Part shown: positions 44,651-57,529 of the stretch, one piece after another
Numbering within the stretch: position 1 is the stretch's first letter
How the letters are laid out: each line of letters opens with the position of its first letter
NCBI GenBank assembly: GCA_961205875.1
Contig: OY540810.1
Location: 26,660,001 to 26,724,000, forward strand
DNA length: 64,000 nt
Source of the DNA: Sialis fuliginosa
Lineage: Eukaryota; Arthropoda; Insecta; Megaloptera; Sialidae
Direction: 5' to 3'
Notes under the pieces: model-generated
Seen by the model: the letters and a program-made list of their open reading frames with translations, nothing else
What the model was told of the DNA's origin: nothing
The model's database searches: none
Program-made: the position numbers and the translations under genes

Positions 44651-47318
44651 TAGAAATACATGACAGCCATGACAGCATGTTTGTAAAGACGCGTGAAAAA
44701 TATGTATCATCCGTAACAGTAATAGAGTGCAGATTACAAGTAAACAACGTGTGCGTGGGCAACAACTAGATTCGGTGAAGCCATAGTATATAATAAAGAT
44801 ACAGTCTATATACTGCAATCGCCAAATTATAACTTAGTTTTTATTTTTAATTATTAACAATAAGTAAAAAATTCAATTTAATGTACATGTGTTCTGCACA
44901 TAAATTAAAAACTAAATTTTGCGAGGTCAAATCTTTTTTTTATTGAACAAAATACGCACTGTGCATTAGTTTTTAGTTATATAACTATAGGATAATATTC
45001 AATAATACAATGTCATGTATTTCAAAAAGTCTATTTAATTTGCAATACTGTATTCAACTAATTTTTAACTCAAAAATAAAGGTCATTTCTCATTAGTTTA
45101 GAATTAAAAATATATACCTGTAAACTTTCACTGAAGAGAGAAACAAATATTAACAGAAAATCAAAAAGCGTTTTACTTGTATTCTTTAATAGTAGATTAT
45201 AAAATAATTTAGATTTGTACTCCTATATTCCAAAATTATTGATATGTATTATATATGTATGTATGTATTATAAAACATAAACACGATTTTGATAAGAAAA
45301 AAGTATCTCAATATACATACATATAGGGAGGTGATGTATGTGAAATATACATATCACGTCATTGTTAACCATTTTTCAGAACGTAAAGAATGCCATTTTT
45401 CTTGTGCGCGTAAACACGAAGAGTCAAAAGAAGGTAATATCTGAGAAAAGTTTATTTTGAGCTATACGTGAGGCGACGGGAAAAGTTGTGTTGGCTAAAA
45501 GACACACATTTAAAGATCTTTCTGTTTGCTTTGATAACTCGATTTAGAAAATACCCCCAAGTTATTTTCACAGACTATCTTAACCATTGATTTGGTGACA
45601 TGGGTACATTTTATACTTTAAGCTTTATTCGAATTGCTTTCTGGACAATAAAACAAAATTGTGATGTTTTCTTAATTTGATCTTAAATTATTTATTTATT
45701 ATAATTAATTATTTTTTCGAAAATGGTATAGATGAAATAGTCAGTTTGATCTCATTGGTTTTTATGTTGTATCCAAACAAACACATCTATTTCATAATAT
45801 TTCAAATAAATTGTGTTGTTTTCTATCTTTTTATGTATACATAGAGTTATCATTAAACTGTACGATTCACAGTTACACAAATTTTTAATATTTTTTATTT
45901 TAGTCAGAATAAATTTCATGACAAAAATATGTTCCATATTTCATTGTTTATAAAACTACAATGGTATTTTTTCTGGTAAATCGTTAAAACAGAATTACAT
46001 ACAAATTATTATTCGAATAATAAAATGTTTCGATTGCATGTACTTCAAATGAAGATCCCAAGTTAGAGTTTTATAATTTTTTCCCTATAGTTAATATAAT
46101 AAAATTCAACAGATTTCGACCAAAATACGCATAGTCATATTATGGATTAACCCTACGAATTTTTTCGTATCCCCAATTTTTAGTCCCCTAAATCCTCTTT
46201 CCGAAAATATTTTTTTTTAAGTTTAAAAATCATTTTTCAAGATTTTAACATGAGTCTGTTCTTTTTTCATCGATTTAATATTAGTTTCAGATCTTATATT
46301 CAAAGTTCGAACGCAACACTAAAGTGTAAAGCATGATTTTTTTTAAATAGTTAATTTTTAAAGTGCCGTAAAATCTATTTTATTCTAATTTAGCACATTT
46401 CTTTTGTTCTCTCACGTAGCTTTTTGTAAAAAAAATTATTTGGTTAAAAAATAGCGCGTTTAAAATGTGTTAAAAACGTGATATTCAACTTTCTGTAAAT
46501 TTTTTCTAGCATCACTAAATTGTACGAAAATTTGGGAGCAGAAGCCTTATTTTATCCTCAAAACATGATTCTTAATATTCTGTTGTTTTCTTTTACTTTT
46601 TTTTCAAAAAAACCAAACGTTCGAATAATTATTGACTGTCCTGTATCTTCTTTACTTCTACGAAAAATCTTAATTGGATATAAACGGCTAAATGACAAAA
46701 AATTGCCAAGCTATATACTATATAGGTATACATACGGTAATACAAAATTACTAATAAATAGTTTAGGGATTTCAAAACCTGGTCATCTTGTGAAAAATCA
46801 AAAATAAAATTCTGTACAATCAGAATGATATAAATTAGATAAGGTTTTTACCGCTAGTGTAGAAAAACAACTGACACAAATACAATTTTACTTTCATTTT
46901 CTCTTTCTCTATTCCAACTATATTTCATATCAAAACCAATATCTATTGTATAAACTAATAATTTTTATAAACCAATAACTTTTACTCCGTTTTTTATCTT
47001 AAATGTTTTTTGAACATTTTCATTTTGGAGAAATGATGTCAATAAATTTAATATCTAGATATATTTTATATTTATGTTGACTTTTTTAATTTTAGTATAA
47101 TCAAACATATTTTATAAGAAGAAGAATTTTATTTTTGTGTGTTGTATTTGGCGACTGTTATGCACTAATGTATTAAAACCACAAAAATCTATTTTTTTAG
47201 ATCTGAATACAATTTAACATTACACACAAAAAAAACTTTACAAAAAACTTTGCGATTTGGTTGAAGAGATAATGGTAATATAAAAAATATATTTTTCAGA
47301 TTTTATTGGAAGATGTAT
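44651..47318. other. AT-rich stretch, nothing firm
   Basis: About 2.7 kb without transposon ends. A 95-codon plus frame (46520-46807) and 61-62-codon minus frames have no motif. A GTATGTATGTAT run lies near 45250. Confidence 0.5.
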
Positions 47319-47326
47319 CTAATTAA

Positions 47327-47702
47327 TAGAGGTGTACCGGAATCCCGGCCGGAACTTACGATGTAGAATTAAAGTGAATATTTTAACGTCACTACTATTA
47401 TATTATTATTATTTTTATATTATATTATTATACACTAGAAATGTTCTTAGATTCGATCGAAAAGAACATATGCTATACAAATAATTTAACGAAATGAATG
47501 CTATACAAATAATTTTAGGCAGCTATAATAATTACAGATTATGTAGAAAACACTATTTTTATAATTTAATGTATTTTCTTAAATAAATACCATTTAAAAT
47601 AATATTATATTAGTTTAAGATAATAATCTATGTATTTATATTTAAAATATAATAGTAGTGACGTTAGCCGTGAATTCCGGCCGGAATTCCTGTACACCTC
47701 TA
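47327..47702. mobile_element. hAT-type MITE
   Basis: Ends TAGAGGTGTACCGGAATCCC and TAGAGGTGTACAGGAATTCC, both running into CGGCCGGAA, plus an inner inverted pair AACGTCACTACTATTATAT. A perfect 8-bp duplication, CTAATTAA, flanks it (47319-47326, 47703-47710). 376 bp. A direct repeat ATGCTATACAAATAATTT lies in the middle. Confidence 0.9.
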
Positions 47703-47710
47703 CTAATTAA

Positions 47711-48479
47711 CCAACCAAAATTCAAATTGCTTCTTTCCAATCAAAAGAAATGTAATGAAATTACTTTTTTGCGTTCTTCAAATACTTTGATATCTCGAAA
47801 TGAGCTTTGTGCAGATTACATTAGTGCATAATAGTGTTCATTTATATTCAATACTTTTTAAACTACAAAATTTCTCTCACATTGTTTATTAGGCAATGAT
47901 ACGCCACGAAAGTTTCATTATAAAAAGAAAAAAAACTTTTTATTGAATCGAACGAATTGAATATTTGATATAAAGCAGATACATATCTTTTTGCTAAACT
48001 TTTGGTTATATACATAAATAAATATATACTATACATTGTCTAGATTTCACAAGGGATTAAACAGTGTGTTGTTTTTATATTTAGTCCTGTTTTTATTCTT
48101 TTTTTGTCAGATAACTTTGAATTAATTTACTGTAGTATATACGATAAAACTTTAGAAACAAAAACATACATGCGTATATGTAATTTATACCCAAAAAGTT
48201 AAATTCACTTCATTGCAATTTATGATGCTTCCAATTATCTTTATAGAAAAGCTATAACCAAACATCAGATCCCATGAGTATTATAAGGATAATAATTTGC
48301 AACATAATATACAAGAAATAGTTCTTGTTATCAAAACAAACAAATCTATTCAAATAGACATAATGAACGTAAATAATGACCGTCTTGATCTAAACTCTAA
48401 ACTATTAAAAGTTTAAAATATATATTAACTTAAAAATAAGAACAATCGCGTATTAACGCATACTGATATTGGGATATTT
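47711..48479. other. AT-rich stretch, nothing recognised
   Basis: No features beyond homopolymer runs. Confidence 0.5.
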
Positions 48480-48760
48480 TTTTTCGTAGGTATTTTTAGT
48501 CACTGATAACGAATTTGACGCACATATTTTTTTTTTATTAAAAAAAATAGAAATTTTGATTGCCTCCTTGATATTTTTTTTAACCAAATCTAATAAATAA
48601 CTTCTGTAGACCAGACTTTTCTCTTCAATTTGATTTTTGTTGTGTCGATAATTTTTTTACCGATCCATAAGAAAAAACTGAACTTTTTTACAATTATTTG
48701 TTTCCTTTTTACATTCATTCATTGTTAAACGTGTGGTGATGTTCTGATCGCAAATAACTC
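48480..48760 (+). repeat. Repeat related to 51355-51605
   Basis: ACCAAATCTAATAAATAACT, CTGTAGACCAGACTTTTC and TCTTCAATTTG occur in the same order at 51350-51405 and, inverted, at 51545-51600. Unclassified, old. Confidence 0.5.
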
Positions 48761-49888
48761 GGTCAGAATCGGTATGTTGGTAAAAAAATGTCTTGGCCCA
48801 TGGAGGCTAACAAAATTTATATAAATTTAATTTTTTGAAGATAGCAAAACATTTTGGTTCAGTCAAATTCGCTTTCGCCGCTTAAAAATAATAAGGAAAA
48901 CATAGTTCAGTTAAGTGAATAAGACCTCTTTTTGAACTTGTGTTATTTAACAATATAAGTATAGTCAGTTACCTGTTTTAATAATTATTTCCGATATTCT
49001 TGACTTTATATTTTAAATTTAAAGGTGCCAAAATAATTTTATGTTATTAATGCACATTTTTAATTTAAATAATTTTACTTTTATACATTTTTAAAACATA
49101 ATATAAATAATATTATTAAAAATAAATTAACTATTTTGTAAATATCAGTAATAATATATGAATTTTTAGGGTTAATCAGTACAATATAAACCAATACTGT
49201 AAGACAATTATTAATGAAAGTGATGCCTGAACCATGAAAGAAAATATTTACTTACAAAAATATATAAAAAATATTTTATTTCGAATTAAAGCCTGGCAAA
49301 GAATATCTTGTGGTTAATATATAAACCATTAATTTGAAAAAATATAAAGTTTTGTAACGCTCATATCAAGTTTCCGACCGTATTTTCTACTGTTTGTTAA
49401 ATATTCAACATGTCGGTGATTTATGAAAACTTTCCTGCAATCTTTTACTACACACTTCTCAAAACGGTGTTATCAAATATAAATAATATCGATTGAATTC
49501 CCCTTTTCTGGCTGGAATGTGTGAGAAGATGTGGCAAGATTTGACACTTCCTTTATACCGATGAGAATAGAAAACATTGATAGTGACAATAACCTTTTAG
49601 ATTTTCTTTTAATGTTAGGAAAATTTGATCTTTGAAGACCTTGCTCATTTTATAAACATTTAAACTTATAAATACAAAATTATTTATTTGTAAAGTACGA
49701 ATGTTTAATATAAAACTGCTATTGTTTTTAAATAAATTTATTTTTATTATACAAAAATATTTTATTCTGATACATTTTAAATGTCTTCAGGTTTCAGAAC
49801 ACATTGTTTACAAGAAGGTAGGTAAAAACCTAAAAAAACATAGTTAAAATTTCGACTTTTCATAGAAATAGCAACTAATACATGAACA
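48761..49888. other. AT-rich stretch, nothing recognised
   Basis: Low-complexity sequence without ends or frames. Confidence 0.5.
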
Positions 49889-50522
49889 TCGAAATTTGGC
49901 GTACGTTTTTATTAGTATTTATTATAAAAGAAGTGAATGAAACTTATATCATTTGAATAGTCTGTAGATGTGCACACAAAAAATCATATGTGTATGTTGC
50001 CGTTAAAGCAGGTAAATCAAAATTAACATGCACACATGATTTCCCCTCTCGCTGTTTGTTTTTTCCCCTCGCATCGTTCAACAGCATAGCAATACTCCTA
50101 CCGCCACCAAGCGGAAAAAATAAATAGTTTTGGATTTCTGTCAAACGCAGAGAATTCCAAATCAATTCGCGTTCATTACAGTGTTTTTATTTGGAAATTT
50201 TTGTTGTATATAATAGCTTTTACGCTTAATAATAGAAAATGGAGTAAGTTTCCAATTTTTAAATTATTCATTTCGAATTACAGTTATTTTTATCTAAAAG
50301 TAAACGGAAAATATATTTGTGTTATCTATTGTTATTTTAAGAGATTTATATATTAATAGGCGAACAACGAAAATTGTCGTACCATTTTTGAATTTATTGG
50401 CTGGAAATGGTTAGGTTAGGTCAGGTTAGGTACTGTGTCATAAATGTACACACAAAAAATCATGTATGTTGCCGTTAAGGCGGGTAAAATATTGGTCGAA
50501 GTTCGACCATAAGCGACACTAG
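49889..50522 (+). mobile_element. Non-autonomous Helitron, copy 2
   Basis: Same family as 3916-4481. 3' signature: hairpin GGTCGAA-G-TTCGACC (50494-50508), ten bases, then CTAG followed by T (50519-50523). The hairpin loop base differs between copies while the stem is conserved. The 5' end follows an A with TCGAAATTTGGCGTACG. It lacks the 147-bp duplication of copy 1. A second TTGTCGTACCATTTTT start-like word near 50367 suggests internal rearrangement. Confidence 0.75.
50411..50430 (+). repeat. Short telomere-like TTAGG run
   Basis: TTAGG TTAGG TCAGG TTAGG, preceded by GG. TTAGG is the usual insect telomere repeat. It lies inside Helitron copy 2; copy 1 has GGTTAAGTTAGG at the matching place, so expansion within the element is more likely than telomeric origin. 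Confidence 0.6.
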
Positions 50523-50754
50523 TATATTTTAAAATGTAATTTATAACATACTATATTAAACTAAAAACAAATACAATTCGTGTGTGATCGTCAGTGAAAA
50601 TTACTCACACGCCCAACTTTAAATCCACCGAAATTTGTTTAAATTGTAGACAAGTCAATGAAAAAATTTTCTCGACAAAAATTCCTCCCGATGAATAAAT
50701 GTCTAAATTCAATACTGTACATGGGGGGGCCAAATTCAAATTTACCTGAGGCCC

Positions 50755-51076
50755 CATGAAACAATAACGCGCCATTGTCACACTTGACAAATATCAATTC
50801 AATCAATTGAAAAATTTTCGAAAAGCAAAATAAACTTGAAGAAGCTTTTATCGTGTTAGGTGCTAAAACTGTTACGTGAAAATTCATTGCCACACCCACC
50901 CTACAGTCAAGATTTAACTCCGTCTGATTTTTTGTTTGTTGAGAAACGATAGATAGTATAAAAACACTGTTGCTCAGTGGCTCACATCAAATGGTTCGGA
51001 TTTTTATAGGAAAGGGCTTGAAAGCTGGGACACCGTATCGAAACGTGTTATAACCTATTTAGAGCATATGCATTGA
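50755..51076 (+). pseudogene. mariner-type transposase, decayed C-terminal part
   Basis: LPHPPYSQDLTPSDFLF is the conserved segment holding the last catalytic Asp of mariner (DD34D) transposases. About 40 codons on, in another frame, WLTSNGSDFYRKGLESWDTV and a TGA stop (51074-51076) match the C-terminal WxxxxGxxFxxxGxxxLxxR/W layout of the family. Upstream, an AATAACGCGCCATTGTC stretch may be the worn DNAxPH motif. At least two frameshifts and in-frame stops make it inactive. The N-terminal DNA-binding part is missing. Confidence 0.75.
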
Positions 51077-51354
51077 AAAATAAACTCGATATTTTTTTGT
51101 GTTTTCGCTTTGTTTTCATTTTTATAAAAAAACTTTTTGAACACACCACGTACATTTACAAACATACAATATAAATATATGTAATTTACATATTTGCTAA
51201 AATAACACATCCCCACAAAAAATAAGGTCTTGTACTCTGAACTAAACTATGTTTTTCGTACATATTTTAGCTCTAAAAACAAATTTGAAAAAATTCGCTA
51301 ACTCCCAAAAAAATTTTATCGTCGAAAAATCGGAAATTTATATCAATTTTGGTC
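51077..51354. other. AT-rich sequence downstream of mariner remnant
   Basis: TTTTTTGAACACACCACG (51133-51150) could be the old mariner terminus, but no partner end was found. Confidence 0.35.
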
Positions 51355-52000
51355 AAATCTAATAAATGACCAGTGTTAATCAGATTTTTCTCTTCAATTT
51401 GCTTATTTGTATTGTTGTATGGACATTTTTATTTGAGTTATGAAGATAAGACTTTCAGTTATTTTACGATAATTTGTTCTCTATATGGTTATTAGCATTC
51501 AATGTCAAAACTTTGTGCAAAAATAATCACACAGCGATACACAAAATTGAAGAGATAAGTCTAATCTACAAAAGTAATTATTTCGATTTAGCCAAAAAAA
51601 TTAAAAAAGGTAAAATATTTTTAAAAATTCCCAGTGTTCTATCATAAAAAACATCTTTGGTCTTTAAATTTTTTTATCAAAGTTGATTCGAGTTGATTTA
51701 AAAAATCATTAAATATCAATCATTTATTAGATTTAAGCCTTGAGCTCGTAAAAAAGGATGTTTTCTAAAAAAATGTTTACTACAAAAGTTATGTAGGTAT
51801 ATTTTCCCGTACGTTACGAATCTACAATAAAATAACACAGGTTACTATGAGAAAAAAAAATTACCCCATAAACTATAAAAACCCATAGCAATAATAAATG
51901 TCATTTTCAAAATGCTACAACTTTTACCTAAACATTTTTTACCATTTTGTTTAGTTTTCGAGATATTAGCTTGGGGAAATTAAAACGGAGCACCCGGTAC
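51355..52000. repeat. Palindromic repeat and a TACCGGGTGCTCC-ended unit
   Basis: 51355-51415 and 51540-51605 are inverted relatives (AGATTTTTCTCTTCAATTTG against its complement form). A second unit ends at 51997-52000: read inward, GTACCGGGTGCTCCGTTTTA then TAATATCTCGAAAAC, a terminus style common in insect DNA elements. Left limit not found. Confidence 0.4.
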
Positions 52001-53499
52001 GTAAGAAAAACATATAATTAAAGAGTTCGAGATTTTTTTATGAATATGTGTTAACTAGAGATACAAATATTAAACATAACCCTGACGATTATTCAGTGTT
52101 CATGCTTTGAAAAACTTTGTTATTGTGTTTATATTTGTACATAATGATTAAAGTATACGAATATTAAAATATATAACTAAAGTTTTAAAACAGATAAGCA
52201 TAGATAAACAACAACAGCATAAACATATCAGTGATGAAATCGGGCAAGCCGAGATTGGTAATCCCAACACAGAGGCGTAAGGAAAACCTGCCACGCGCTC
52301 CTAATCGAGTTCGCACGAAAAAACATCAGCGAATGACGGAAGTGTGACGGGCATAAAATTCAGGTCATGGAAATTGAATTCTCATTGCTCATCTATTGAT
52401 ACTTATATCCCTGCATAAAGTGTTCTCTAGAACTTCATCATAAGATAAGAAACGGAATAGAGTGTGTAGAATGTAGATACTCGTAAGAGAAAAAAAGAAA
52501 GAGTTTGATTTTAAAGTTGGATAACAATAATCACAGTATGCGATTTGACACTTAATAGTTAAATAAACGTTGAAAGAATTCACTGGAATGTTTAGACGTT
52601 GTATTCAGAGGTGAAGAATGGAAAAATACAGAGATTTAGTATTAATTCAAATATAACCCAACTGAAAAAAAATGAGTGTGACTGTGTCGGGATGCACAGT
52701 CGAGGGAATGACGTGAATACGTAGCAGTGTGGTTAAATAAAACCTAGACTAGTATTGTATAATATAGTTATTTCATAAAATTAAATACGTAGAGAATATA
52801 TTTTAAAATACTGATTTTTTTTCAATTTAATTTATTAATATTTACAAGTGAAATAGTGGAAATACGAAATTTACTTTTTATTTAATTAAAAAAACTAATC
52901 AAAAAATTAAAAACATTAAGTCGTAGAGAATATATCCTAATATAGTGTTATTTTTTCAATTCGATTAATTAATATTTACAATCGCAATCGTGGAAATACA
53001 AAATTTAATTTTTGATGATGTTTCTTTTGTAATATTAAATTTATCACTAATTAATTAAATGTTTTGATTTTTACTTGTATCTCGTAGATATAATTTAGAT
53101 CTATATTTTAATACCAGAACCCGCTCTGTCGAGTTATAATTATTTTAAAATTACGCTGGCGCGCAAAACTGATTTTTGCGCGTTACATCAAGTTTCTTAA
53201 ATGCCCACAGAGTGAATGACCTGAAACTCTAGACGCTATTCACGTCAAAATAATTAAAATAATTTTTCGACTATTTATATAACTACGCAGTGGCTATAAT
53301 AGATAAAAATAAATTAGTTAAAAAACTAATTTAATAATCATTGGTAATTTAATGTTTGTTTATCATAATTATAACACCAATAATTTAAAACATAGATAAT
53401 ATTAAAAATTCCGACATTTATAAAAACTGAGTGTTTTGAAATACATATAAGCAAGTATAGTAAAAATGTATTATTTGTATTATATCTAACTGGGTTACC
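52001..53499. other. AT-rich stretch with a balanced patch
   Basis: 52235-52365 is more G/C-rich (GGGCAAGCCGAGATTGGTAA, CCTGCCACGCGCTCC) and has no partner in the window; it could be a worn retroelement piece. Two AT-rich blocks near 52785 and 52920 repeat CGTAGAGAATATATyyTAA and ATTAATATTTACAA words, about 135 bp apart. Confidence 0.4.
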
Positions 53500-53745
53500 A
53501 GGCGTAACATGGGAAGTCATACTTTATTTCTATGACTTTGTAGATGACGTGGCAAGCATTATAGTTAAAAACATTGTACTATCGGTAGAATCCTCTCGCA
53601 TTAATGTGGACAAAAATTAAATTGTGTTAATCCTAGTTCTCTACTATAGTGATACAAAAAAAAAGTTAATCCGATTAGTAGTTTTTACATGATTAAGACA
53701 CAAAGAAACCAACGGGCTTTGGCTTTTATATATTATTAGGGATTA
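53500..53745 (+). repeat. Non-LTR or SINE 3'-tail-like sequence
   Basis: GTTAATCCGATTAGTAGTTT, AAGACACAAAGAAACCAACG, GGCTTTTATATATTATTAGG, GATTAGGG. This order (primer-like phrase, then TTTATATATTATTAGG short tail) is typical of insect retroelement 3' ends. Upstream limit uncertain. Confidence 0.4.
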
Positions 53746-54946
53746 GGGCGAATAACTAAATATACTATATCAGTGCAATGCATCTATATATGTATAGAGT
53801 GTGCACTGCAAAATAGGGTGTAGCAAAATGTGTATTATATTATTGACATTATGATATTAGAAACCTAATATTCAGAATACAAATTTGTATTTTATTTCTG
53901 ACAAATCATTCACATAAACTATTTCAGTATTCAAGTATTGATAGTCATATCATGTTGGGAAGTTGGTTGTGTGGACCTCAAGAGTCGAACCCACGGCTTG
54001 TTTTGTTTTAACACTGGCATTGATCAAAAATACTATTATAGATAAATTAGATCAACGTTTTAAATTCATTCCAAGCTCAATTAATAGTTTAGTGGATTAA
54101 GGTTTGAATTATTATTAATTATATTATTAATATTAACATCAACCGAGTATATATATGTAGCTTCAGATACCAGTGTTTTTGATGTATACTACTTTATATA
54201 CCTCAAGAACTAAACTGCTATACGATTCATCGAAATGATTGTTTTAATACATATGTACATTGTACATAAATATATTTCACTGTATACCTATCTATGTATT
54301 TCATATACGACAGCGTGATATTAACTTTTCGAATAATTTCACCTAAAATACTTGTTATCAAATTGGATGAAACTGTAAAATTTATTTTTGCAAAAATCAA
54401 CATGAAATATTTTCATGTCAAAATTTTGAAATTAGTAATGCGTAGCGTATCAATATTATAAAAATATATTCAATATGTTATATTTTTTATTTCAATATTT
54501 GTTACCCGAGTCAAAAACTCATGTATAAATCAAATAGATATATTTTGCTGTTTGTGAATAGAACAGAAAACAAAACATTGACAAATGAGTTGTCAAAGAA
54601 TTGCAAATGTTTAAATTAAATTTGAAAATCAAGCTTGCAATAAAATGGATCAAAAACATATATCTCGTATCACTTTCTATAGAACTCACAAATCTTTTAT
54701 TTATTTTATTCGGAAACCGTCCTGAACATTCGACAGCTCTGCTACCACTTTACGAATCAGGTAGCAATTGTTTTTTGTTCCGGTTGAACGACCCTTTGAA
54801 TTTTTTTACCTCCTTTAATTTTTATACGCATGCGTAAATAATTTCTTGTTCTAGTGTAAGCAACGCTGGTAAAATGCGTGACATTTTTGAATTGTTTGTA
54901 ATATAAATAGCACGCATTTTTACATTAAAATTAATATTATTAAATA
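53746..54946. other. AT-rich stretch with one B-box-like site
   Basis: On the minus strand GTGGGTTCGACTC (53980-53993) fits a tRNA B box, but no cloverleaf or A box could be built around it, so a SINE scrap is likelier than a tRNA. A 78-codon frame at 54601-54837 is unsupported. Confidence 0.4.
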
Positions 54947-55500
54947 AGGTACTGGCAACAGTTCTGGCTGCATTAAGAGCAAGGTACACTATTTTTTGGG
55001 ATTAATAGGTTTCTTTTTTGTAATTCTCATAAACTCATTTTACTAATAAAACAAGTACGTCTTTATCAAATCAATTTAATTACCAAAGTCCGCAAATATA
55101 GTTTTTTTTAATTATAGCCTATTATTTTATTTATGGGTTTTCTCCAGTAAAGGGAAAAGTAAAACCAGTAATGGACACTTGCTAATGATTACAAAATGAT
55201 ATGTACTACGATACAAAAGTTTTAATATAAAGAATAGTAAAATTTGAAACAATATAAGGCTATGATAATATAATTATAATAATTAATAAATAGATTACAC
55301 TAATAATTAGCTTAATTGTCAACCATTTTGACAATCATTGGCCGATTGTCATCAAATTAAGCTGCTTTAGATTTCGGTGTCTATAGATTATGCTTCAATA
55401 ATGGAAATTATCAAATATCAACAAATATTTCTAATTTAGTACATTTAATTAAACAAGAAAATCAATATTGGGATATGATCCAAGACTTATGCCAGTATCT
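54947..55500 (-). mobile_element. AGGTACTGG-family MITE, copy 4
   Basis: Reverse orientation to copy 3. Ends AGGTACTGGCAACAG and AGATACTGGCATAAG. TA flanks (54945-54946, 55501-55502). Keeps AATTCTCATAAACTCATTTT and ACCAAAGTCCGCAAATATAG. 554 bp. Confidence 0.8.
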
Positions 55501-55546
55501 TACTTCAAAATAATTATTTTATATTTTAATCTATAAATATAATAAA

Positions 55547-55623
55547 GATAGGTGTACGTAAGTATTGTTAAGCTTATTTTTTTACCCTAAGTACATATGG
55601 TTTCAACTTTAAGTACACCTATC
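55547..55623. repeat. Small inverted repeat GATAGGTGTAC
   Basis: 11-bp perfect arms (55547-55557, 55613-55623) around 55 bases. Possibly a very small MITE; no convincing target duplication. Confidence 0.5.
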
Positions 55624-57529
55624 AGACAAATAATGTAAAGATATTATACTAAACAAAGTTTAGATGTTAATAGAGACCTACATTACTTTTTCATAGATAC
55701 CGTATATAGATTCAACCCATCCGTTCTTTCCTTCAATTTGCACATAGATAAATAGATAGTTATAAACTATCCTACCTTTATCAGGGGCAATCAGATCCAG
55801 GAAATTGAATCATATACAAAGTTACGTTGAATCATGTGAAATTTAGTAACAAGTAAAGATTAATGGATTAAAAGCAAGAGTCTGCAACCTTAAACCTTAG
55901 GCCCGGAGGTCAACGTCGGCTCTGACCTAATATATTCATATTGCACGTGGAGAAATATTCCAAAACAGCTTCCGGCTGCTTCTGTTGCCATAAAGTTTTC
56001 GTCGGTTAATATACATACATACATATGTAGGTATATACACCGCACCGCCGATGTTTTCATGACAAGAATAACGATAGCATCTTAACAAGTTAATAATTAT
56101 AACGATTCTTGTGTGCAATGTACGTATCGTATTATAATTAATTAAAACAAAGAACATCAAACAATTTCGGATTTTGTGTTCAACAAAATCTTTTGTAAAA
56201 TCAATCTTATAAACAATATGTGTATGGATTTTGTTATACATGTTTAATCGGCTTATTGAACATTAATTTCAAAAGAATATAATTATTTTATCGAAAATTG
56301 AAACGATTGCTTTTATCTTTTAAATACTGTTTTAAACTGGATTTCTTCCAGAATGTGGAAAACACGTACACATACGAATTCATGGAGCAAATAAAAAATT
56401 AAATTAATTAAATTATATAAAAATTTGCTCTCTAAATATTTCTGATGTTTGAAGAAAAAATGTTTCAAATAAAAGGCTTTATAATTTTTTAATTATTTTT
56501 TTCATTACAGTATCTACTGAGGAAAAACAAGCAACAACTCTTGTCTTAAATAATTTGCTGTACGACTTCAATTTTCCAAGACATTGAACAAAACAATAAA
56601 TTTATTGGACTTGAAATATTCATGTATTCGAAAACTACCGGCTATACACAATAGTGGTATAAATATTAATTTTGATCTAATAAAATTTCATAAAAAATTC
56701 TTGCAAGTCTAAAAATATCTTTGTATTTTGTTAAATGTCATAAAAATTTGTCGTATAAAAAATTATAAATGAAACAAGGTTACTTATAATAAAAAAATAC
56801 AAGTGTCCACTTGAAAGACAAGCTGACTTGAAATACCCATAAAATTAAGAAACTGATAATGCCATATTGTTTCTCATTCAAAATCAAATAACTTTTATTT
56901 GAACGATTTTTTCTTAAAACGCTTAGTTTCAGAAATATTCAGGTAATAACTTTTTAAATGAACACACGGTATATGTATAATTAATATACAATAAATATAA
57001 TGTTCTATTGCCACAATAATGACGTAAAAAATAAAGAATTATGTTAGTTAATTAAAGTAAGGAGAAGAAAAATAAACAAACAAAAACGACACCATTGGAA
57101 CTATATCTCAAAGTAAATACAAGATACTGTACACAAATTTAATTAAGTTTATTCAATTATATTTACAAAAACCATTCTCTTCACCCTCCTTCTTTACTTC
57201 TCCCATTGTCAACCATAACAAACGAAGTTAAAATTTAATCAGTGATTAAATTCTTTATCTTTGTTTGTCTTGTATCAAATGTCATAAGAAAACAAACGAC
57301 AAAAAATGAAATCGTGATTAAAATTTAATCGTATTTTGTGAAACCAGCTGTGAAAGAAATACGGAAAAGGATCATCTGTTCAATAATATCCTAATAATAG
57401 TATCACTGTATAAATTTTTAATTTATCCTACTAAAACGTGCATGATAGAGATTTGAATTTGGAATTAAGAAGTAAAACAACTATGTATTTAATTTTGCTT
57501 CCTCGTCATATAGAAGATACGAGAAATTT
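55624..57529. other. AT-rich stretch with a possible hAT end
   Basis: GAGTCTGCAACCTTAAACC at 55878-55896 resembles hAT termini (CAGxGTCTGCAACCT) but no opposite end was found. A 101-codon minus frame (55936-56241) has no motif. Remainder featureless. Confidence 0.4.

Noticed and set aside
53976..53996. tRNA gene on the minus strand suggested by GGTTCGACTC
   Set aside because: No matching acceptor stem, A box or anticodon arm could be built around it.
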